Below, in pieces: positions 52,818-61,382 of a stretch of DNA of 64,000 nucleotides. The notes below the pieces were generated by a model that searched no databases, was not told the DNA's origin, and worked only from the letters and a program-made list of their open reading frames with translations. Position 1 is the stretch's first letter. Every line of letters starts with the position of its first letter. The translations under genes were made by a program, and so were the position numbers. Source of the DNA: Opitutaceae bacterium (GTDB lineage Bacteria; Verrucomicrobiota; Verrucomicrobiia; Opitutales; Opitutaceae); assembly GCA_016794785.1 (NCBI GenBank), contig JAEUHC010000020.1, forward strand, positions 37,088 through 101,087, read 5' to 3'.

Positions 52818-55625
52818 TCACAGATTGAAGTTTACGCCGAAGCGCGACTTCCAGTGATAGATCTCGTTTCCAGAACTTCGGGCGGCGACGCCGATGTATT
52901 CATTCAAGGGTTCCTCGCTGAGGTTCAGGAATTCGGCGAAGACCCGGAAATTCCGGTTTATTCGATAGCTGACCTTGGCATCGATCGGGCGGCGGCGATC
53001 GTTAAACGTGTCGGTCGCGGCATTGGCACCGACGGCGTTGAGATAGGGGCTGTTGAACGCCATCGCCACCCTGGCCTCGAAGCCGAATTTCTCGAACATG
53101 AGGGCGACGTTTCCGATTTCATCGGATTGCTTGAAGAACGGCAGTTTGTCGGCGCGGGTGAACAACGTGGCGGAGGAATCCGTGACGGTGTAATTGAGGT
53201 TCACGCCCAGTCCGTTGAAGGGCGAAGGCAGCCACGTGAAGAACTGCTGGTAGTTGAACTCCACGCCGGTAATGCGGCCCTTCTTCGCATTCTCCGGTTG
53301 CGAGAGGCCCACCCGATCATAGTTCCGACCGTCGATGTTGACGTTGGTCTGCGTGAAGCTCCCGGTGTAAATGGGATTGTCGATATCCTTGTGGAAAGCT
53401 CCCACCGAGACGATCCCGCCGCCTTTCATGTAGTATTCGAGCGTGAGATCCACGTTGGACGATTTGTAGGGCTTCAAGTTGGAGTTACCGGTGCTGATGT
53501 TGCCCGTGTAGCGCCCGCTGCCGACGGAGGTTTCGACATCGTCCACGGTCCGGCGCGGAGCGAGGTCGGCATAGTTGGGCCGTGCCATGGTGTTGGTCCA
53601 CGCGACGCGACCCACGAAGCGCTTGGTCGGGCGCCACACGAGATGGAGGCCGGGCATGAGGTTGTCGTAAGTGTTGCGGCCCGTTACGCGCCTGAAGACG
53701 CCGGAAAACACGCCGCCGGGAGTGCTGAGCGCGTTCGCCCCATAGGTCGCCTCGGTGCGCTCGTAGCGGACGCCGGCCAGCGCGGTCCAAGCGTGAGTCA
53801 GATTCACACCGGCCATGGCGTAGGTGGCAAAAACGTCCTCGGAGGCATCGAAGTCGCCGGCGATTGAATTATTAAGCGAGCCGAGCGGATCGAAGGCGAA
53901 GCGGGCCGGGTTGGCGGCGAAGAATTTCTCGTTGGCCGGCAGATCGATGGTGGGACCGAAGCGATACCGCCCGTCGAAATAGTTGGTCGGCTCGGTGCCG
54001 GCCAAGCTGGGCTCCGCCAGGGTCCACGCGGTTCCCAGCAAGTTGTAGTTTCGATTGCTGCGATCATCCGCCTTGTCACGCGTCACATATTTGACGCCGG
54101 TTTTCCAGTAGCCGTTTTGTCCGCCGATTTGAGTGTCGCGACGGAGATCCGCCTGGGCCGAAAATACCTTTTCCCGTTCCAAATCGGAGCGGAAGCGCAC
54201 GCGCCGGAAAGGATAGCTCGCGGGATTGTAGAAGGCTGCATTGGGGGTGATGACCAAGTGTCCGCTCGTGAGATCGTAGCTGTTGGGAAACGCGCCGGCG
54301 GCGGAGCGGTATTCCCAGTCGTCGCGCTTCGGCACGTCGCGTTCGCCCTGACTGGCGCCAGCCTGCCAGTTGAACTGATAGCCCGAACCAAGGCGGTGTT
54401 TACCCTCGATGGAGGCTGCATCGATGGTGCCGGTCTGATGGTAGGCGCGAAATTCGCGGGTGGAGCGCCCCTGACTGTTGGTGGCGCCGGTGGCGGTGTG
54501 GTTGGTGCGCACGCCGAGCACGTGTTCGAAGTTCGATTTCTGGCGTCCCTCCTCGTCGGTGAATTCGTTGTGATTCAGGCGCAGCGCCAGCTCGTGGCCG
54601 TCGGACGGACGAAATTGCAGGGCGAGATTGGCGCCGATCCGTTCGCGCATGATGTCGTAGTCGAACGATTCCTGCGTCAGCGGCGTCCAGATTCCGTTTA
54701 GCAATGTCCAGGCGGGCGTGTCTGAGGTCTGCGACTGGAATTCTTTCTTGGAGTAACTCGCGCCCACGACCACGCCCCATTTCCCACCCTTGTCCAGAAC
54801 CCGTCCGAAGGTGAGGCTGCCATTGGGGGAGGTGTGGCCGCCGAAGTTGTCGTAGAAGCCGCTGACGCTGCCGAAGAGAAATCCCTCAGGGCGGTCGAAG
54901 GCGCTATGCGTGACAATATTGATCGAGCCGCCGATGGCCGTGGCGTCCATGTCGGGCGTAACGGCCTTGGTCACTTCGAGCCGCGCGATCAAATCGGCGG
55001 GCACGGAGTCCATTGCGACGCCGCGATTGCCCTGCTCCGAGGGCGTGCCCACGAGCTGGTTGTTGAGCGTGACGTTGTTCAACGCGGAGTCGATGCCCCG
55101 GATGACGACGTAGCGGCCCTCGTCTTGATCGATCTCGACCGAGACGCCGGGCATGCGGCGCAAGGCCTCGGCGGCGTTGCCGTCGGGAAACTTGCCCATC
55201 GCGTCGGCGGAGACGGCGTCCATGATGCCGGCAGCGGTGCGCTTTTGCTGGAGCGCGCGGGCCTGGCCTTGGCGCTCTCCTTCCACGACGTAGGCGCCCA
55301 GTTTCACCACGTCCGAGCCGAGCTTGAAGTCGGCTTGGGCTTCGCTGTCTCCCGTCACCCGCACGGTCTGAGAGCCGTCGTCGTAGCCAGAGTAGGAAAC
55401 TTTGAGCGTATAGTTTCCGGGCGGCACATCGCCGAGCAGGTATTTGCCGCCGGCGGCCGTGGTCGTCTCGCGCGAGAGTTCCACGATCGACACGGAAGCG
55501 TTGGGCAACGGTGCGCCGCTGCTGGTTTCACGGACGTAGCCGGAAATCGACGCGGCGAGGAGACTGCCGGCACTGCACAAGAGCCCGGTGAGGCTCGCAA
55601 TCAGGGTTCGTATTTTGGGGTTCAT
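52818..55625 (-). CDS. TonB-dependent receptor with carboxypeptidase-regulatory domain
   Basis: A protein of 935 residues from ATG at 55625. Signal peptide MNPKIRTLIASLTGLLCSAG. Residues about 30-105 are the regulatory domain (GYVRETSSGAPLPNASVSIV, YLLGDVPPGNYTLKVSYSGY). The plug is strongly conserved (AGIMDAVSADAMGKFPDGNA, LRRMPGVSVEIDQDEGRYVV, GVAMDSVPADLIARLEVTKA). The barrel ends KSRFGVNFNL. This plug type is common among receptors for sugars. It is cotranscribed with the MFS gene at 55690 and a secreted propeller. Confidence 0.92.
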   Translation of the reverse strand: MNPKIRTLIASLTGLLCSAGSLLAASISGYVRETSSGAPLPNASVSIVELSRETTTAAGGKYLLGDVPPGNYTLKVSYSGYDDGSQTVRVTGDSEAQADFKLGSDVVKLGAYVVEGERQGQARALQQKRTAAGIMDAVSADAMGKFPDGNAAEALRRMPGVSVEIDQDEGRYVVIRGIDSALNNVTLNNQLVGTPSEQGNRGVAMDSVPADLIARLEVTKAVTPDMDATAIGGSINIVTHSAFDRPEGFLFGSVSGFYDNFGGHTSPNGSLTFGRVLDKGGKWGVVVGASYSKKEFQSQTSDTPAWTLLNGIWTPLTQESFDYDIMRERIGANLALQFRPSDGHELALRLNHNEFTDEEGRQKSNFEHVLGVRTNHTATGATNSQGRSTREFRAYHQTGTIDAASIEGKHRLGSGYQFNWQAGASQGERDVPKRDDWEYRSAAGAFPNSYDLTSGHLVITPNAAFYNPASYPFRRVRFRSDLEREKVFSAQADLRRDTQIGGQNGYWKTGVKYVTRDKADDRSNRNYNLLGTAWTLAEPSLAGTEPTNYFDGRYRFGPTIDLPANEKFFAANPARFAFDPLGSLNNSIAGDFDASEDVFATYAMAGVNLTHAWTALAGVRYERTEATYGANALSTPGGVFSGVFRRVTGRNTYDNLMPGLHLVWRPTKRFVGRVAWTNTMARPNYADLAPRRTVDDVETSVGSGRYTGNISTGNSNLKPYKSSNVDLTLEYYMKGGGIVSVGAFHKDIDNPIYTGSFTQTNVNIDGRNYDRVGLSQPENAKKGRITGVEFNYQQFFTWLPSPFNGLGVNLNYTVTDSSATLFTRADKLPFFKQSDEIGNVALMFEKFGFEARVAMAFNSPYLNAVGANAATDTFNDRRRPIDAKVSYRINRNFRVFAEFLNLSEEPLNEYIGVAARSSGNEIYHWKSRFGVNFNL

Positions 55626-55689
55626 CGTTTGGTTGGGTGGGTGTGAGGAACGAAGCGACACCGCGATTCTCCGATGAGAAGCGGCGTGT

Positions 55690-56991
55690 TTAACGGGGCA
55701 GGGGAGAGCCGGCGGGCTTGCGGGCTAGGAAAAGTCCGAGGAAGCCGCCTAGAATGAGTGCGCTGGCGATCAGCAGTAAGCCGGCGTTGTAGCTGCCGGT
55801 CCGGTCGCGAATGAAGCCGAGCGTCGGTGGCAAGCCCACGCCGGCGAAATTGGCGACCGCGTTGATCAGGGCGATCGCGCCCGCAGCGGCCGCGCCGCCC
55901 GCGAGATACTCGGTGGTCACCGCCCAGAACACCGGCGTGACCGCCCAGTTCAGCCCCACGGCCAACAGCAGCAACGCATAGGTGGCGGCCGGATGGCCCG
56001 CGGCGAGGCTCACCGCCAGTGCGATGCCGGAAGCGAGCACCGGCAGCCCCAGGTGCAAGCGACGCTCGCGCCGGGCGTCGGAGTGGTGGCCGTTCAGATA
56101 CATCAGGACGCAGGCCAGCAGGAACGGCAGGGCGGACAAGAGGGTGACGACAAAATTCGATTCGCCGGAGAGCGCCTTGAGGATCTGGGGCAGGAACAGG
56201 GTCACTCCGATCGTGCCGAAGGCCTGTAACAGCCAGAACAGCGCCAGCAGCCAAACCTTGCCGTCCGTAAAGGCCTGGCGCCAGCCGGCGGAGTGGGTGG
56301 ATGGCGCGGCGGCTGTTTCGGCCGCGATGGTGCCGGACAGCCAGTCGGCTTGTGCGGCGGACAACCACGGGGCGTCGCGCGGGGTGTCGGGGAGGATGCG
56401 GAGCACCACGAACCCCAGCACCACCGCCGGCACGCCCTCGACGAAATACAGCCAACGCCAGCCGGAAAACCCGAATGCTCCGTCCATGCCCAGCAATGCG
56501 CCCGACAAGGGAAGACCGATTACCGAAGCGAGGGCCGCGGCAATATAGAAAAACGACATCGCCCGCGCGCGGTTGCTGGTCGGAAACCACCGGCTGAGAT
56601 AATAGATGATGCCGGGAGTGAAACCGGCCTCGGCCGCGCCGAGCAGCAGTCGCATGACGTAGAGCTGATTGGCAGACTGGATGAAGGCCATGCCGCACGC
56701 CACGAACCCCCAGGTCACCATGATCCGGGCGATCCAGCGTCGTGCGCCCACCCGCGCGAGGATGATATTGCTGGGCACCTCAAAGAGGATGTAGGTGACA
56801 TAGAACAGGCCTGCCCCCAGTCCATACATCTGCGTGGACAGCCCGAGGTCGGCGTTCATCGTCAACGCGGCGACGGAGATGTTGGCTCGATCCACGTAGG
56901 CGATCAAATACAGGAGCATCAGAAAGGGCAGCAGCCGCCGCGTGATGAGCTTGATGGTCTCCGCGTGGAAGGTCGGGGCAGGGGTGGACAT
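55690..56991 (-). CDS. MFS transporter of the anion:cation symporter (ACS) family
   Basis: A protein of 433 residues, about twelve membrane helices. The opening RRLLPFLMLLYLIAYVDRAN, then FYVTYILFEVPSNIILARVG and AAEAGFTPGIIYYLSRWFP, are hallmarks of ACS carriers for galactonate, hexuronate, tartrate and similar acids. With the HpcH/HpaI aldolase nearby it points to uptake of a sugar acid or keto-deoxy acid. A GC-rich gap of 104 bases separates it from the aldolase gene, so it may have its own promoter, but no box is seen there. Confidence 0.85.
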   Translation of the reverse strand: MSTPAPTFHAETIKLITRRLLPFLMLLYLIAYVDRANISVAALTMNADLGLSTQMYGLGAGLFYVTYILFEVPSNIILARVGARRWIARIMVTWGFVACGMAFIQSANQLYVMRLLLGAAEAGFTPGIIYYLSRWFPTSNRARAMSFFYIAAALASVIGLPLSGALLGMDGAFGFSGWRWLYFVEGVPAVVLGFVVLRILPDTPRDAPWLSAAQADWLSGTIAAETAAAPSTHSAGWRQAFTDGKVWLLALFWLLQAFGTIGVTLFLPQILKALSGESNFVVTLLSALPFLLACVLMYLNGHHSDARRERRLHLGLPVLASGIALAVSLAAGHPAATYALLLLAVGLNWAVTPVFWAVTTEYLAGGAAAAGAIALINAVANFAGVGLPPTLGFIRDRTGSYNAGLLLIASALILGGFLGLFLARKPAGSPLPR

Positions 56992-57095
56992 AAATGAACG
57001 GCGGGGTTGTGCGCTACGCGGCGATCTGCGGTGGCGGTAAGGGATGGGTGAAGCGCGGGGGTGTCATCGAATTGGGAATGGGGCGATCCGTGCGC

Positions 57096-57929
57096 TCAGG
57101 CAGTGCCGAGCACGCCTGCGGGCTGGGGCGATTTCTGCGCGTTCCGGATCGTGGCCAAACCGCCGATGCAGGCGGTGCTCAGCATCGTGATGTCGAGGCT
57201 GTATGCGATGAAGCGATAACCTTCGGTCATGCGCGCGTGCACCTCGCCCGGCACGGGCGGCACCACGTGAATGCCGGGTGCGACGCCGTGCCGCTGGCAT
57301 GCCGCGAGGATGGTCGCACGGGCCGCCAGATAGTCGGGGTGCTCGAATTGAGCCGTGATACCCATCGAGGCCGTGAGATCGTAGGGCCCGATAAACGCCG
57401 CGTCGATGCCTGGCACGCCGAGGATCGAGTCGATGTTGCGCACGGCGTCGATGTGCTCGATTTGCACCGCGAGAAAAATCTCCTCGTTGGCGCGAACGCA
57501 TTCCTCGGCAAGCTGCAGCCCGTAGGTGTTGGCCCGGCAAAAGCCCACGCCGCGCAGGCCGAGTGGCGGATATTTTGCGGCCTGCACCAGAAGCAGAGCT
57601 TCCTCGCGCGTGCGCACGAGCGGAGCCACGATCCCATCGGCGCCCGCGTCGAGGTAGCGCTTGACGAAAGCATAATCCACTCCGTGCACGCGCGCCATCG
57701 CCGCACACTCCCGTCGGCCGGAGCGAATGGCTTGGAAAAGCTGCTGCGCCTGCGGCACATCGACCGCGGAATGCTCGATGTCCACGCAGAGAAAATCAAA
57801 GCCCGTGGCCGCCATCAGTTCGGCGACCATGGGACTGCCGCTGTTAATCCAACTGCCCACGACGGTATCCCCGGCGAGCATCCGCTGGCGGAGGGAGTGA
57901 GGGTGGGAGTTTTCGGCCGGGGGCTTCAC
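57096..57929 (-). CDS. HpcH/HpaI-family class II aldolase (2-keto-3-deoxy-acid type)
   Basis: A protein of 277 residues. Family features are FDFLCVDIEHSAVDVPQAQQ with H53, the metal-binding QIEH (E158), and AAFIGPYDLTASMG (D184). The closest well-known members are the 2-keto-3-deoxy-L-rhamnonate aldolase RhmA and 4-hydroxy-2-oxoheptanedioate aldolase. They split a keto-deoxy acid into pyruvate and an aldehyde. A rhamnosidase elsewhere in the window fits an L-rhamnonate route, but substrate cannot be read from sequence. The start overlaps the stop of the YhcH-like gene (ATGA). Confidence 0.85.
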   Translation of the reverse strand: MKPPAENSHPHSLRQRMLAGDTVVGSWINSGSPMVAELMAATGFDFLCVDIEHSAVDVPQAQQLFQAIRSGRRECAAMARVHGVDYAFVKRYLDAGADGIVAPLVRTREEALLLVQAAKYPPLGLRGVGFCRANTYGLQLAEECVRANEEIFLAVQIEHIDAVRNIDSILGVPGIDAAFIGPYDLTASMGITAQFEHPDYLAARATILAACQRHGVAPGIHVVPPVPGEVHARMTEGYRFIAYSLDITMLSTACIGGLATIRNAQKSPQPAGVLGTA

Positions 57930-58402
57930 GCGAGGGAAAGGCGGGCGACGGGAATTTTGACGACGACTTTCAGCACGTTCGTGTGATCCGCGATTCGGAT
58001 CTTCGGGCGATGCGCATCCACCGGTGTATAGAACGAGAAGAAACCGGCGGCGTTGACTACACGCCCGAACGCGGGACCGGAGAGATGAAAGAGCAGATCC
58101 TTCTCCTCGTCATAGTCTCCATCGTTAACCAGATTCTCGCGAGGAGCCCAGTCGATGCCCTCTGCGCCCGCCACGGTGTATTGGAGGTCGGCATATTTAC
58201 GATGGGTTTCAAAGCGCGACGATTGTGCCGGGCCGGTGTCGTAAGAAAGCACCAAGGCATACAGCCCGTCTTCATCCAACGGATAGCGTCCCTCCTTGGG
58301 GTTGCCGGGGAGATTCCTGATCCAGGCGACAGCCTGTGTCATTGCTCCACCCAACGAGGTGAGGTGCATCGTTTCAAAGTCACTCAGTTTTCCGCAGATC
58401 AT
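57926..58402 (-). CDS. YhcH/YjgK/YiaL-family protein (DUF386 sugar mutarotase-like)
   Basis: A protein of 158 residues with the family signature FETHRKYADLQY (E65, H67, D72) and the later DAHRPKI (H131), forming a cupin-like metal site. YhcH proteins occur with sialate, alginate and other sugar-acid pathways and are thought to help anomer interconversion. Four-base overlap with the aldolase gene shows coupled translation. Cytoplasmic, no signal peptide. Confidence 0.85.
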   Translation of the reverse strand: MICGKLSDFETMHLTSLGGAMTQAVAWIRNLPGNPKEGRYPLDEDGLYALVLSYDTGPAQSSRFETHRKYADLQYTVAGAEGIDWAPRENLVNDGDYDEEKDLLFHLSGPAFGRVVNAAGFFSFYTPVDAHRPKIRIADHTNVLKVVVKIPVARLSLA

Positions 58403-58432
58403 AAGAGGGAACGTTTCGAGACGGTTTCGGGC

Positions 58433-59686
58433 TCAGGCCAATCGGGCCCACAACCCGGTGACGGCCAGCCATGAGGTTGCCAGGGAGAAGGCGAACACGA
58501 GTGACAGCCCGGCATTCAGCCAGAAACCCGCGCGCTGTCCGCCCATTAGGACGCCGCGGTTCACGAGGAGAAAAATTCCCGCAACGACCGCGGGGAGCAT
58601 GAAAACCTGTGCGACCAAGCTCGCCGTGCGGTGGACCGAGACCAGGAGCGCTCCGGGTAATGTGCCCAACCAGCCAATCCCACAGGCGAGCGCAGTCAGA
58701 ACGAAAAACCGCAGTCCGTGGAGTTGCACTCCCTCTCCAAGGAAGTCCGCGATCAGCAGTGGCAGGACCACGATCATCGGGATGATCGAGGAGAGTCCGG
58801 CTCCGATCGCGCCCAGCCGGAAAAACTCCGCCGCGCGCCTGCCGGCGACCTGATCCAAGCCGCGAGCGGCCTCGAAAACATCGCGGACGGGAAGCGACTT
58901 CGGATCCAGCGCACCGGCGGCGCAGGCTAGAACAGAACCGGCTATCACCAGCATCACGAGGGCGGAGAACGCCGCGTCCCGCCTTTGGTCTTTTGCGTTG
59001 GCCGCGTTCCAACTCGCGTGTTTCACCACGAGGGAGCGCACGAGGAATGTCGGCGCCGCCAATGCGATGCCGAGCACGGCCACGACGGGCCGAAGCCCAT
59101 CCTCTGCCGCGGGGAGGGACGGGACCAAGCCCCGCGCGAGCATTTCAGGCGCGGGCCCAACGATCCACAGTGCTCCCAAAAATCCGACCGCCATCAATGC
59201 CGCTGATCCTGCCACCAACAGCATCAGCACGGAAAAGCGACCGGTCGCCAGCAGCGTGTAAACTCCGCCCAGCATCACAGCAGCGACCGCCATTTCACCG
59301 GCGGGGCTTTGCGTCGGCGCCCAGCCACTATGAATCAAACGCGCGACCACCCCGACCAGCACGGGCAATCCCGACCCTTGGCCGAGCACAATCCCGACGA
59401 GGACAAGCAACGCCAGCCAACGGCCGCCGCGCAGATGAGTGCGGAAACCGTGCAATGCGGTCACACCGGTGGCCACCGTGTAGCGGCCGCAGGCCTCCAG
59501 CAGCGCCCAACTTAGCAGCCCGCCCGCCACCAGCAGCCACAGAGGGGATGCTCCGCCCTGCGCGCCGGCCGCTGCCAGTTTCGTGACGGCACCGGGACCG
59601 ATCGTGTATCCCGCGCAGAACAGGCCTGGAACCACCAGCATGAGCCACCGGCTCGGGTGCGGAAAAAATCGGAGGACGGCAGACAC
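58433..59686 (-). CDS. Nramp-like inner-membrane transporter lacking the DPGN motif
   Basis: A protein of 417 residues with about eleven membrane helices, from a GTG at 59686. The first helix is PGLFCAGYTIGPGAVTKLAA, which fits the Nramp fold. Metal-transporting members carry DPGN in this place; here it reads GPGA, so the metal ligands D and N are absent. A later helix lacks the usual MPH motif. It therefore probably carries another substrate, perhaps an organic solute linked to this glycan locus. The start lies 16 bases after the stop of the secreted propeller gene. Confidence 0.7.
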   Translation of the reverse strand: MSAVLRFFPHPSRWLMLVVPGLFCAGYTIGPGAVTKLAAAGAQGGASPLWLLVAGGLLSWALLEACGRYTVATGVTALHGFRTHLRGGRWLALLVLVGIVLGQGSGLPVLVGVVARLIHSGWAPTQSPAGEMAVAAVMLGGVYTLLATGRFSVLMLLVAGSAALMAVGFLGALWIVGPAPEMLARGLVPSLPAAEDGLRPVVAVLGIALAAPTFLVRSLVVKHASWNAANAKDQRRDAAFSALVMLVIAGSVLACAAGALDPKSLPVRDVFEAARGLDQVAGRRAAEFFRLGAIGAGLSSIIPMIVVLPLLIADFLGEGVQLHGLRFFVLTALACGIGWLGTLPGALLVSVHRTASLVAQVFMLPAVVAGIFLLVNRGVLMGGQRAGFWLNAGLSLVFAFSLATSWLAVTGLWARLA

Positions 59687-59701
59687 GCGATGACGGTGCG
59701 T

Positions 59702-61348
59702 TCACGAACGGGGAGCCGGCGTTTCCGCCGCGTAGCCGTAGAGAAACGCGCGGTGGAGATGGAATCGAATTTGCCGCGCGGCGGCGGGGGCGATCTTGCC
59801 ACCGGTCCAGTGCAACCCGGTGCGGCGGTGGTCGCCGGTGACGGCGGTGCAGTCAGTCAACGCAAAACCCGGCAGCGGCCGGCCCTCGCCGTCGAGGAGT
59901 TCGGCGCGGAGCGCGCCGCCCTTTTTGACGAGCGTGTTTACCACGAAGGAGTGTCCACCGAGCGCCGCTGATTTGGTGACAGCTTCGCCCGGTGTGATTC
60001 CGCCGGCCGACGGCGCGAGCGCGTAAAGCCGGTCAAATTCCCAAGTGGCCCGGCACAGGGCGGTGTTGAAGGGCAGGGTGGGAGTGTTTACGCCGATCAC
60101 GGTTTCGCCGCCGACTTCCAAACGGGGGCCGAAACGGGTGTCGAAAATCTCGCCGTGGATGCCTTCCGCGCCGGCGTAGTAGACGTGCATCTTTCCGCCT
60201 TCGACCACCGGGTGGTGCATTTGCCAGATCATTCCGCCGCCCCAGTCGCCGAGGGGCGGATTGGCGAGTGCGGGCCGGCGGTCGGGCCGCCACCAATTCA
60301 CGCCGTCACGCGAGGCGGCCAGTTGCAGACTCATCGTCTGGATCACGGCGTCGTAGTAGTTGATCAGAGCGATGTAGCCCCCGTCCACGGGGATCGGGCA
60401 GATTTCCAGGAACTGGGCGAAGTCGGGATCGCGCCAGTCGCGGGTCAGCACCAACTGTTCGCTGCCCCAGTCGCTGCCATCCCGGCTGGTGCGTCGCGAA
60501 ATACTGCGCAGGCCGCCGCGGGAATTGTTGTCGTAGGGGATGAGGCGATCGCCATCGCGCGCCTTGGGATAGGACTTAAAATACGAAACGAACGATCCGT
60601 CCGGCTCGCGATAGACAAAGGAAACGTCGCCGCCGCCGCCGACCGAAGGATGGATGGGGCCTTCGATCAATTTCCAGTCCTTGCCGTCCTTGGAGCGATA
60701 GCGGTAGGTGCCCAAACGCTCCGTGGGGCCGGGCAGATGTCCGACCTTGTTTTCTTTCTGTCCGCCGTAAAGCGGCCCGCGCATGACAAACATCACATAG
60801 GGCCAGGCGGTGTTGGCCGGGTCCACGAAGACGGACGCGTAGACCGAGGTGCCGCCCGAATCGAGGTCGAGCAGGATGTTCGTCCGATCGTGTCCGGGCC
60901 AGCGGACGAAGGGCAGCAGCGGGCGATACCAGTTCACGCCATCCTTGCTTTCAAGATACGTCAGCCTGCGTTGGTGCTCGTGGACGGTTTTCAGGCCGTC
61001 CAGTTTCTCCTCGCCGGGAGTGGACACCTGCCAGGCTTTCCAGAGTCCATCGATCGGATCGTGCAGCACGGTGCCATGCGCCATGACGCCGCCGGAGTCC
61101 CATGGCATGGCAGGCTCAAGGAGGGGATTGTGCGGATCGGGCGTGCCGGCCTCCACCCGCCATGAAACGAGCTGCAGCGAGATGAAATCATCCGGCATGA
61201 GGAGCGGCAGGCGCGTCGAGACGGGCTTGGGCGCTCCGCCAGGCGGCGCGCTCCCGCTAACTGAAGCCGGCTGCGCCGCGGCGGCGATTATTGCGACCGC
61301 GAGGAACAGCAGAGCTTGCCGGCAAAAGGTTTTGAAGAGTGATTGCAT
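59702..61348 (-). CDS. Secreted GH32/GH43-like five-blade propeller protein
   Basis: A protein of 548 residues from ATG at 61348. Signal segment QALLFLAVAIIAAAA. Repeated blade motifs are LTYLESKDGVNWYRPLLPF, GTYRYRSKDGKDWKLIEGPI, RRTSRDGSDWGSEQLVLTRD and LAASRDGVNWWRPD. This pattern is typical of GH32/GH43/sialidase-like propellers. The catalytic D and E of GH32 cannot be placed with confidence. It lies just after the TonB receptor at 61383. An extension upstream to 61801 is the shadow of the receptor gene. Confidence 0.65.
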   Translation of the reverse strand: MQSLFKTFCRQALLFLAVAIIAAAAQPASVSGSAPPGGAPKPVSTRLPLLMPDDFISLQLVSWRVEAGTPDPHNPLLEPAMPWDSGGVMAHGTVLHDPIDGLWKAWQVSTPGEEKLDGLKTVHEHQRRLTYLESKDGVNWYRPLLPFVRWPGHDRTNILLDLDSGGTSVYASVFVDPANTAWPYVMFVMRGPLYGGQKENKVGHLPGPTERLGTYRYRSKDGKDWKLIEGPIHPSVGGGGDVSFVYREPDGSFVSYFKSYPKARDGDRLIPYDNNSRGGLRSISRRTSRDGSDWGSEQLVLTRDWRDPDFAQFLEICPIPVDGGYIALINYYDAVIQTMSLQLAASRDGVNWWRPDRRPALANPPLGDWGGGMIWQMHHPVVEGGKMHVYYAGAEGIHGEIFDTRFGPRLEVGGETVIGVNTPTLPFNTALCRATWEFDRLYALAPSAGGITPGEAVTKSAALGGHSFVVNTLVKKGGALRAELLDGEGRPLPGFALTDCTAVTGDHRRTGLHWTGGKIAPAAARQIRFHLHRAFLYGYAAETPAPRS

Positions 61349-61382
61349 CGAAATATGAGCGATGAAGCAGATGCCTCCGGCC

